From positions 25,858,716 to 25,922,715 of the forward strand of contig OZ022258.1 in NCBI GenBank assembly GCA_963978905.1: DNA of 64,000 bases, given 5' to 3'. Below are positions 24,201-36,200 of the stretch, piece after piece. The stretch comes from Trichostrongylus colubriformis (lineage: Eukaryota > Nematoda > Chromadorea > Rhabditida > Trichostrongylidae). A model generated the notes under the pieces. That model did no database searches. It was given only the letters and a program-made list of their open reading frames with translations, and was not told the origin of the DNA. The translations under genes and the position numbers were made by a program. Position 1 is the stretch's first letter. Each line of letters begins with the position of its first letter.

Positions 24201-27200
24201 GAATTTTTCGTCTCTATGTCTCATACGTGAACTCTTGTACATGTTGTACTCGCGCGCACTCTAGCTCACTCATTTTCTTGGTCTTTAATTTCATCTGACC
24301 TGCCCAGTATGTCGCCTTGGCTCCAAAGTCGCTCTAATAAACACAACAGGCATAAAGGGAAGTACACATGCCTGCTGTGCTAAATTCTGGGTCCCAGTCG
24401 AATACGTGGCGCATCTGTGAAGACGCATCGTCCCGGGCGCTTCATCCAGATTACCCAGACTTTTCTACAAAATTCATCCTTGCCTGAGCAATAAACCAAT
24501 ATTCGACGAATAACAGTTTGCTACTTCATAGTACATGATTTGGTGAAGGTCGGATGGGATTGAGGTGTGTTTACATATAGCGATCCATGGCATGCATAAG
24601 AAAGCGCTGATATAAAAGGGAAAGTAAAGATGATTGGTACTTCCCTTTTTCCAGGACACATAGTCCACCGTTGAGCACAAGCCGCGCAGCGGTTTCAACC
24701 TCTCATACGCAGCTTTTCCATTATTTGCGAGGAAAGATCATGTGAACGAACTGACGTTAGCAGCTGTCATCGCCACCACAGCTGTGTGATGATCAAGCAA
24801 ATGGGTTGGATTGGCTTGACAAGGGAGATGAACGTTCCATCAAAACCCCCAATCACATAACACATTGTTCTCGCAGCTGCCTTGACTACGGTAATGTAGT
24901 TCTCCTTCAGACAAGGCGAGGGTTAAAGGGGTAGATGCTCAGCGTTGATCAAGTCCAACGAGCTAAGCCATGGATTTGGCTCCGCTTCGGAGTCTAAGAT
25001 GCATTTGGATGCGTACTAGTGAAGTTCGTGCGTAGCATCTGGAGAGCTGAGGTAGCCGACGTTCGAGCCGTACTTCGCTTCTTTTTCACTGATAACCTGA
25101 ATAGTTCGTCTTGTAGCGTGAGTCCATAGTGAGAGCCTCGGTGAGCTTAGCAGGGTCTCATTTCATGGGCCTAATAAATGGCATTGGCGTCATAAGCTAT
25201 TCCATCATCTTCACTTTTGAACAACAAAGTGTCATGTATAAATCTCGTTGAAGTCCTATCAAAAATAAAAAAATAAAACGATAGAAGGCCTATAGGGTTC
25301 TTGTGTCCTTTAACTTCGGCATAGTAACGGAGATGTGTATAGCTGAGCCAGCGATTCGCACCGCACCGTTGGGCGCGGCACGATAGCTAGCAAGGGGCGT
25401 CGTGTGTAGATGGACCCTACGGCGACTGCCGTGCTTCAGCCCTTTCATAACGTGCACAAACACACCATCATATCGTGATATTTTTGAATGTTGATAGCTG
25501 CTGATTATCGCCGCAGACTGCGATGCGAATGTTGTTACAAGTATGCTGAGTTATGGGCAAAAGCTTCGGTGTCGGACGGGACTCGAACCCGCACTCCATG
25601 CTTTCCGGGCATATGTGCTGATCCATTGCACTACCGACAATCCTTCCACCTTAACATAGCTTTTGAATGGTATTTCTTTCATAGCTTATCAGCACTCACA
25701 CGTATAACGTGTTGAGCCGGTTGGCAGATTTCGGCGTCGAACCGTGAAGCTGAAAGCTTAAGTAGATATTTATTTGATATTTGTTTTTTTAGGGTGTCGG
25801 TAGTGTAATGGATTAGCACATATGTCCGGAAAGCATGGAGTGCGGGTTCGAGTTCCGTGCGACACCGAAGCGTTTGCCCATAACTCAGCATACTAGCGAC
25901 ACCAATCAGAATTTGTACAAAACTCCTTACTGAAGTTTCGGCATCTTCCTATGCGAAGGCTACTGGAAAACGTTTTCGTCGGTGGCACACTTACTGAGTT
26001 TAGCATCTGCTTCACTCTTCAACATGCAGGCTGCTCACGTTATCAAAAGTTGTGCCGTGTCTTAGGCGAAGAGACAGAAGTGCACGCATCTACTTTGCTC
26101 AATTGATTCCTGTGTACAGTACCGTTTTTATCGTGACCGTGCAAGATTTCCTGATTGCTCTTCACAGAGATCTTTGTAATCGTTTCCTGGTACACCTGAT
26201 GGAATAGAATTCACTGTGTTCACAAAGGAATAATCGATTCCTATGAATCTAGTGAAAGTGAGGATCGTTTCGGGATCTAATCACCCAATCTCATCGATTG
26301 CGATAACCGCCACTCTGGCGAAAGCAGCTTAATCTTGAAAGTAGGGTATTATTTAGAGTTCACTCGCGCTGATGTTGTGCGATCAGTTTAACGATTTCTT
26401 GGCGACGTAATACTTCATAAGCACTCGCAGTTCTACAATACTGAATTGTGGTTTGTCGACAATTTGAAATGTTTTAGAATCCACGAAATGTTTACCACCA
26501 CGGCGCATAACATAATATATAATCGTAGACCTTATAGGCAAACATGTCCATGCAAGCTTACTGGACCCGATCACGCCTTCCATTTGCGAACGTGGAAGGT
26601 TTGCGGTGGAACAGTCATAGTGACCACATTGACCTTTGGTGCTGCTGAGGGAGCAGAACAAATAGCTATAACAGCGATGAGATCCAAGATCCATAACTTA
26701 CGAACACCCCATCACAAATGTCATTTGCATCTTGAAATGAAACGCTCACATTTTCCATCAACAATGGGTGGTTTATAAAAGCCATGAACTTTTCCTTTCA
26801 CTCATCAGTAGCTGCGCTCTTTTAAAACGATGTGTCTTTGTTCTCCTTGAACTTTCTTTCATCTGATTGTTTTTTTTTTCGTGTAATAGCATTCTTAGCT
26901 AGGCCACGTGGCAAATGAAATGGGAGAAACGGTCCTTTCAACTCAGAAGTGCCATAACCCTTAATCCAGCCCCCAACCTTCGCCATTTCTCGTAAATCAG
27001 CAGTCAGTTTCCTCTTTTTTCTTGGATAGAATTTCCTGCAATCGAATAGATTTATAACATCTTGAGCAAACAGCCTCCATGCATCTGAGCTGAAAAGTCC
27101 ATAAGTGATTCAAAGGTACACCCAGCCTTGTTGGATATCGCTTAAGTATTCTTAGTATCGCTAGTATCGCTCACAGTATTGCTACCTTAGTGTACGGTGT

Positions 27201-30200
27201 CGCCAAGGCGCCTGGTTAGAAGTTGTACAAAAGAGGAGTAACTGGGTTAGAAGAAGCGAGAGAGGCGGCAAAGGCGCGGACCGCGATGTCGGCTGACCAC
27301 TTCAGATTAGCTTCAGTCCGGTTCGAGCGACCGTAGAACCCTGATTGAGCATCTTACTCCATCTAACGCGAGGTATACCTTTAGCTACCATTAGTAGGAA
27401 GTCTAGCCGGCGCAACGGCCTCATTGGACTAACTAGGTGCATGATCTTTTGGGGACGGTTGGGTACTCTTCGCTGGAGGTATGGCTGTCACGATCGAATC
27501 CTATCAACAATTGGTGGCATCCTGTTACACCTTCCCCTCCCGTTGGCTCTGTTTGTTTTCCGATAAATGTGCCTCTCCACACGGCAGCTTTTCCTTCAAC
27601 CTGAGTTGCTGATATCTCTGCGATAAACGAGTTCCTATCAACAGCACTGTGTAACAATAGGTTGGTGTCGAATGCTAGGATATGCCTGCTCGAAACTCGG
27701 AAACCGAAGGGAATCGCAGATTGACCGATAATCTTTAACTAGGATGGCCTAATAGTTATATATACAGTTATAGAGCGAATCCACATAGCCGTTACTATGT
27801 ATAGAACCTAAAAGGCTACTGGTAGAAATTTTTTTGTCAGCTGATAAATATTGAAATGTATGGAGATAAAAAAGATGAAAATGAAAACAAAAATAAATGG
27901 CAAATTTGCAAAGTTCAGTGTTTATTTTTGATGTATTGTCCTGCAGTTACTATCAACGAAGGTAACAGAAACGAACATTTAATCTTTGCATCTTTTTCAT
28001 TTATTCTTAGTTATTTCAACATCTCACTATTTATCAACTGGCAGAAGAATGAATTTACTTTAAAAAATAAAAATCGAATCAATCGGCCCCCTCCTTCCAC
28101 TTCAGAAACATTTCCCGGCGGCACTCGTAAAAATGGAAATTTTTCAAATGTTCTATGGAACTTTTTCAGATGTCCCAAAAATTTTCTCGTAGCTTGTAAT
28201 GATATTGATGCAACTGAAATCTTATATCGTTTCGTATTTGTTTCCAGCATGACTTGGTGACCTAAAATTTCGTACATGTGTGTAAGTAAGGAGACTAACT
28301 TGAATCGAGGGGATTGCTTTTTACGAGTGGTGTGAGTGACCACCTCTGATGGCTGCACCATTTATACAGTGAAATAAGGCAGAGGAATAAATGAAGGTTG
28401 GAACAGATCCCGATTCTCCCCACCAAAACTGTGAGATCCTGCTTTTTGAAATTCTTTACAGAACAATCTTTTTGTAGCAGCACATCGTTATCGCGTTTTG
28501 ACCTCCCACTTACATTGCATTTTTACACTGGCTAGAACTTTACAAGAATTTTCTAAGAATAAGTGATGATATGCTTCGCTTGCTCAATCACAAGTGGAAT
28601 CTGGCAGTGTCAGTTGGTGCGTTCTTTCCATGAACCTGATCAAAATCTCTTAATATCAGGCTGCCTTCTTGTGCTCCTCGTTTCTCATCTCACACCCACA
28701 TCCTCCCACCTCTGCATCTGCATGTGTTTCAGTTGCAACCTGTGGGGCCCTCTGCCCTTCAGCTGCTTTTCCTTTCTTCATATCATATCGATAACGTTCG
28801 CTACCGCTTCTGTATCTCTTAACTGACGCCAAAATACTGTATTCGCCAAACTTTTTTTCTGGTCTCTTTGAATGCCATCTTTCTTTTTGATGGGGCTACC
28901 GCAATTTGAAATGTGCTAATCTTAACGACTTTTTGGGTGATATATGGCTCAGTGCCCCCCCCCCCACCCCGCACATGGATCGAATCCGGCCTAGACCAAT
29001 CGAGCCTCCAATGCACACAGAGCGCAAGGCTTACAAGATCTGCCCTGAAGGCCGGTACCACTGTATTCGGCCTGGATTCACATTTCATTTCCTTGAACAA
29101 GTAAGCATCTAGAAGTTTCAGGGCGTAGTGCACTCATACCTCATTTCTTACCAGCGACGGCCACTCCTTCATATCATGTCATCGTTTACCTCTCTTTTTA
29201 AAAGCCGTTTCCAGTTTCTCTCGGGCTCGATGTCCTTCTAGTTCCAGTGGATACGCGACACTCGGCTTTATTTAGCTTTCTTGGGATGCGTAAGAATTAA
29301 GGATCTACCGTTTTTCGCCCCCCTCGACCTTTCAAGCGAATTTTGAGGTATTGTCCGAAAAACTAGAGCTCGACTAGGCTCAGTTGATCGTGATTCCAAG
29401 GGTTTTGCAGGTCTAGAGCACCCGATACTTCGCTATCAATACTCCCATCGACAATGTTTTATGATTGATTCCTAGGCTCTCCCGGGCTCACATATTGTAA
29501 CCTCTCATGTTGTCGTTCTTCACAACCTAAGAGCTGTACCAATGGGCACTTCCTCACTTGACGCAACTTTCATTTATTGTATGGAATCACTGTTTGGCTA
29601 CCACCTATTCCACGACGGCACAACGATGTGGATCTTGTCTTTTTCCTGATTACTGTAATTTTACATTTCTTTCTGAGGTCATCTCTGATGTCGTTTGTTA
29701 CCTCTGGCTCTTACACATAATCTCGTCCCGTCAATGGCTGAATTTCGAAATTAGCCATGATTCAGTGCCCACACAATCGATAGCTATCTCCACCATAGGC
29801 ACGATGTAAAATTAACCTCTTGAAAGTATCTGTTTGCAAAGTGGGTGTACCCACCGCGTACGTTTTTTCTTTAACGCTTCCTTTATGGCAACACGCAAAC
29901 GGTCACACGTGAAGTACGGTCACTAGTCGCAGATCTGCCACGGTGTTTTTGATCATAACGTTTTGCTTGATCATCGTCATTCATCTTCAAGTTCCTAAAC
30001 ACACAGGTGGCGTCGCCCACACTCCCTGACTTCCTCGCCAGCAGCTCTCAGTTCAATTGGTGTCAGGATGCCGGTGATGGTACGTGCCACTCTCTGGCTA
30101 CAATTAAGCAAATGGGATGCCTATAGAATCCATTAACTTCGGCTACACCTGTATCTCTGTTGCACTCATGTTGGGCCAGATGTACCGATATGTCTAACAC

Positions 30201-33200
30201 AAACAGGTAGCTCACTAAATGCAAGACAACTCGTCCTACTACTATGATGTAATACAGCAGTGCCTACGCTTTAGCTAATTTTATAACAGCTTTACGCTCT
30301 TCAATCTTTGGCCATGGGGTACGATAATTTTCGTTATGTTTTTTGGCCGAAAATAAAAGTGAAGATAACCAATGATCCGACAAAGAAGAATGAGATGGGG
30401 AAGCTGTCTTGAGCAAGAGACCACGCGTAAGGGGGTGCAATGATGGGGGAGGGAGCGAAACATTTTGTCTAGCGGAATACCGCCGCACTCGCCGAGCACG
30501 GTGTCACGCGCGGCAGTTTGCACGCGTGATGGCCCTTTGTCTGGACGATCGGTCCTCAATAAAAATACTGCCGTTTTTGATTCTCCTTCACTATTGTGGA
30601 AACACGTACCTACAAGCGGCAGAGGCTCTACCACTAGCTCGGCAACTGTGTCCCGCGTGTGGCGTGCAAGTGTTCCAATCAGTGTTCCAGGAGGTCAGGT
30701 CGCCAATGTTGTGTGGAGGGTAATTCACTATAGAAACGACGAAATTGACATTCCTGTAAAACTGAAACATTCTATTATAGACTGTTACAGAGACTAGCTT
30801 CCACCTTAATCATATATCGTACCTGCTTACAGTCAGAAACTGTGCTTATGGAGATGCGCTAATTCAATCTTAAGTAACGAATACCCAGCTTTACTGCATA
30901 TTTATCTTCACAAATATCTGCTTTTATTCTTCGACCCTTATCTTTGACATAAGTAGACCAGCTAAGTAACTTACGTCTTGTAATTAGTAGTAAATCAATC
31001 GTCTTGTGAAGTAAACCCAGTCATGAGTGACCGGACCCCACACTAATCACCGGAACACTTGCAACCCACCCGGGCTTTGCAGCCCCGCACATGTTCCGTG
31101 TCACTTACCATTAGGCGGAAGAGGGGATTGTCGTGTGCCATTATGCGGCCTGATGACGTGGATGCTAGAACTTTTTTGCCCAGCAACAGCCTTGGACCAA
31201 TTCATCCATCATTTCCTCTTCGGAAAACTTTGCCGCTTCAACCTACCTCGACGATTTTATGCCTCAGGTTTTCTTGTTTTCCCCTTATCGAGGTGTGTGA
31301 CGAGCCGCTAACCCAGTTCACTGATTCTTCAAGCATTGCAGTGCGATTTTCTTCCCTCCATCCAGTATTGAAAATTCCGATTATTTGGAAGTACCCATTG
31401 CACAACTTTTCTTTACACCACATCATGTGTTAATGTGAATGAAAAAAAAAAAGATTAAGGCTTACAGTGATTGTCGGATCCTTTCATTGAGCGTCCATAT
31501 GGTAGCGGTCCGCGGATCTTTATTTGCTGTTACTCACCGAAGCCAGTTATTCAATATGACGAGCTAGTAATTCTAGAAGAGATCCAAAGCAAATGAGTTC
31601 TGGCTCGTGAAGGGGCTCATTCAAACTGAAACCAAATTGACTCATTGATTTTTTATATACGTAGCGAAGTGAAGGTGTGATCCATAATAAACTTTCATTC
31701 CAGCTTAGCCGGGTATGAACTTAGGTGAAAGTATAAAATATGAGAACATGGGTGACAGCAGAGTGAAGTATGGATTGAGTAGGATCGTATTTTAGGATAA
31801 AAAAATGGAGTCGTGTTTTTTTTGGGTGGTCCTTGAAGATTTTTGGTTCGTGAGCCGAGAAGGATATCTCTGGAAATAAAAAAGGCGGATTGTAAAAAAG
31901 AGTTCGATACTAACAATAAGAGCTAGGTGGCACTACTGAATATCGATCGGCGATCTTATCCTTGAAAAGATCGTTTTAGTGTACTAACAACACCATTAAG
32001 GTAAGAGGGGAGGTAGTATATCCGGGGTCGTGTCTTATTTTGTGCAGCGCTCTCATCTTTTTCAAGTGTAAAAACAAAAATGGAAAGCTAGAGTAATACT
32101 TAACTTTTGAAAACTGTAGCATAGTAAAGAACATCACGTCTGGAACCAAGAAAGTGCACTCATTCTTATTTAGGACGACACATGTTGGCAAACGCAGCAT
32201 CGCGTTCCTCCCGAGGTTCAGCCGCCACAAATAGGGAAGATCTCGATTCCAGAATTCAACGATCTTCATGAAGTTCATGTGAGTTCATTGGATCGAGAAA
32301 AAGGCGCCTTTGTAAAGGCTGCATGCATCTGTTCTAATGATAATCAAATGTTCAAGCTGCATGATTAAACCGACATGGCGAATTCACTGGAAGTCTTTTG
32401 AGGAATTTGGAAATCAATCGAAGGGTCTTACCAATCATTTTGGATTTCTTATCACAGTAGTAGATAATTGCTTAATGCACGTAGGTCGCTTGGGAGCAAA
32501 TTTTCTTATAGTCACCACAAAGGCAGTGGTAGGTATAACGTGGGCAATAAGAAACCCCTGAGTGAGTCATCCAAACGGAAACTGGGGTTTTAAAAGAACT
32601 ATATGAGGGACGCGATCCCTGGCGAAAGGCTCGCCGATGAGATTTAGAGAGGAGTTTTTCAAAGACACGGGAGGGGTGAAATCTGACAGATTGTGGAATG
32701 TGAAAGTGGGGCGAGCAGTATGATAGTAGAGAAGAACGAAATAAAACGGCGAAAAAACAAGGAAATGAGAGCCAGAAAACCTCCATACCTCTCGTTCCTC
32801 CTCCTCACTAGCCGATGGCAGACTGCAGACGGGCGGAAGGCTAAGCCGCGAACGTTGTCCCGCCCCGCCTGCAAATCCCTCGACTGATAAACTGCAGAAT
32901 AACACGCCGTACTGCGGGATCGTGATGAGGCCCAAGCCGTGCTTTTTCAATAAGAGTTTCGAGAACATGAATTCCAAATTCTCTCTTTCTCCTTACCCCT
33001 TCCGGTGCCTTTAACAAGCTCAGCATTTCTTAACGTTGTCCGCCTCCCAGGGTCGACTTTGCCGATTAACGACTGGGGTGTAGAGTAGACAGCAGGGTGA
33101 TACTTATCGTACCGTGTTATTTCTATACCGATCAAAGTTGCGTAGTTCTTGACTTGTAGGATTTCTTGGTCCCAGCATCAAAGATCCTAATGAGTTGTCG

Positions 33201-36200
33201 TGGCATGATTCATTGCTGTTCAGAAGACTGTGATCGTCAACAAACCTCAATCCTATCAGAAGGTCAAATGGAACGAGTTCCCTGAGGAAGTAACGCCGGA
33301 AATCGGTGCAGCACCGAAGGTTCACACGCAAGAGTGGACCCCGGTCAATCAGGTAATTGAGTTAGATCTACTGTAGGGTTTAATGCAGCGCAAGTGTGTA
33401 TTGAGATTCTCATCGAAAATGCTCATGTTCACTTGGTTCGGGTGTAGTGGTTCATTGAATTTTTTGATTATTGAAAATACGATACTCCTTGGAAAATACT
33501 ACATGACTCGTATGTGCTTAGTCCTGCTATCCCTTAGGCTGAACCTTAGAAATTTTAAGTGGACTGAGGCAGAGACTGTGCCGCGTACCTCACGCGAAGT
33601 ATCGTGATTACGAGACACCTCATTGAGCTGGTGATAGACTGATGCCTACTATCTCGTATGGAAAGTGCTACTACTCGGAGATCCTTGCTGGGGTTGGTAA
33701 CCCAGCAAGGATCTCCGAGTAGTTTTAGCAGAAAGGGGTTACAAGGCTACGGAATCAAAACTTCGGAAATGGTTCTGCTAAGGCGTAAAGAGGCTTGTCA
33801 CCTTATTTTTGGATCCCATAAATGCACTGTTGATCTGCCTGGTAACAATGCCATGGGACGACGCAAAGGATATCAGCTGGTTATCCGAGACACTTCACAT
33901 GTGCATGTGTATGTGTAGATTAAAAAATTATATACTGAGAATAGAAAGGAACAGAAAAATTTCCATCGGAAACGCAGTAACACTGAATTGATTCAGGAAA
34001 CCAGCAGTAACACTGAATCGATTTAGGAAAACACAGAACTCCAACGCAGTTTATACCGCCCTAACAAGATTTCGGCCACGTGGCCTCCTCCAGAGAAGGA
34101 AATCGGGAAGCTGGTGTAAGTTATACATCAGTTTTTTGTTCTTCATCGAATGGCAGTGTCATCGATCATGCTCTTTTCTGAGAATGGAATACCACTTTAA
34201 GTGTCGAAATTCGTCCCGTGAAGCCCGGAGATGACGCTGGATGGATCCAACAGGTACTGCTACTGAATTCTTCTCAAATGAGCATCACGTGGGGGAGGGG
34301 AGGGGCAGCAGAGTGACAAGAAACACCGCGGTCGCTTGCGTTTTACGTGACCACTGAAGCTTCCCTTTTCTTCGCGATCGGCTAATTGAGGGAGAGTGAA
34401 CGGCAACTACTGCAGCTTAATTTCTTTTTTATCAGGCCTTGTCCGAGAACAGGGGGGGGGAGTCCCATCGCTTCTCGACAACTGGTGGGAGCCGATTCGC
34501 TGGCTCTTCTATGGTCAGATGCGTGTAAAGAAATTTTGAGGTGGAAAAGAGGTTCGTATACGAAAATGAGGTTCGTGGAGCAAATGCTCCAAGTGTTTTA
34601 CTGGTTTTCTTGTGGATGATGGTCTCTAAAAGAGGTCATGGGTTGGTAGCTTTGACACATAAATTCTATTTCAAAATACCAAAAACATGTAAGGGAGTGT
34701 TACACGGTCACGGCAACATTGGGAGGGGTGCAGACTGTACTTTTCAAAAGTTCTCCTCACCATAACGCTTAGGCCAAGCTTTGTCTGATTTGTGGATTAT
34801 TTAGTGAGGCGGGTGTGAATGTAATCCAATTGGACATGGGCGAAAAACGTTCCCAGTCGCTCCATTGACTGCATCTTGCTGTTTGCATCCAAAGTTACCA
34901 GAGATTGTGGATTTCAGGAACAAAACGAGGTTATCAAATCCACGGGCTGGCAACGAAAATCAAAAATCGACCTCGTTTGGCCGCCTCCAGAAGGTGAAAC
35001 TGTGCAATCCGTGTATCAAGGTTGGTATCCACCCTCTATGACGTTTTTCTAATCCCTACTGCTCTTGTGAAAGTCGACTCCCCTTCAGGCCCTCAACACA
35101 TGCGACCCGTACAGTGGCCACCAGTTGAAAGTGAGGAGCATGCTCAACAGCAAGTTGAGGTTCTACAGAAGCATATTCCTGCAAAGAAAATGGAGTACCA
35201 GTGGCCACCTCCACCTCCCGTTTATCAGGGTGATTCAGCAACAAATGGCTTCAGTGCGTAGACGGTGTTCTGCCTTTTAGTTTGCTTCTTTCTTTCTCTT
35301 TTCATTCGTTTGCTTTTATTTATGCTGCACGATGAAAATGCTTGAGTAGCCGCTTTGATCAGTAAAGCTAGTGCTAACGGAATTCTTGCAGAGAGTTACT
35401 TGCCCTTTTGTTTTTATTTATTGCTTTTTATGAATCGTAAATAGCATTTCAAGTAGTATAGTCCCCATATCTGCTTGGAATTGGTGATTATTATTGATCT
35501 GGAAGAAGACCTATCATATTGACCAAAGAGAAGCAAAATCGAACTTTTGCTGTCTGGCGCAAAGGGCGTGTCGTCCCACATACTGTCAAGTTCTTCTGCA
35601 TAATGACTTCATGAGGACTTTTTCGAAGTGTTCTTTAAGTAAACAGTTTGACACTCACCCGTCTTCACAGGTCTCACCAAAAAATCAATATAATTAAATA
35701 AACTGTTAATAACCAAAGTAGTTTTTTGAGAAAGGTGATTCGGTGGTTCTGCACATAATGCTATGACTTAATTTTTTTCTCTGGTTTTGGGGTTTTGAAC
35801 AAGGTTCGTGGCTCCCACGACAATTCACAGAGAGAGGGCGGGGCGTAAGTAGAACGTAAAAATTCGTCTATATCTAACTTCTCCTCCTTTCAGTTTTGGA
35901 GTGTGACCGCCTGTAACACAAGCAGTAATCATTTGTAGAGTGCTTTGCTCAATTTCTCCATTTTTGACCCTCATCACCCATGCTCATAGCGAAACAGCAC
36001 GTTTTTCAGTGGTGAACGGTGATGTTTCAACGACAGCAGCCGAGAACCCTCAACAGCAACATGTTGGCAGGACCACCACCACTACAACCACCACCACTAC
36101 CACTAAAAAGGCGGCACCTGCACCACCAGTGAGTTGCAGAAGATTTGTGACTTCATGCAGTTGCAGAAGGCTTCATCAGAGGGGCATTTAACTTGAGTCC

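Larger units (their letters stand above)
22538..30006. other. Large intron with tRNA-derived pair
   Basis: 7.5 kb. It holds the inverted tRNA-derived elements at 25.5-25.9 kb and the doubtful exon at 28953-29100. No other feature is supported. Confidence 0.45.
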
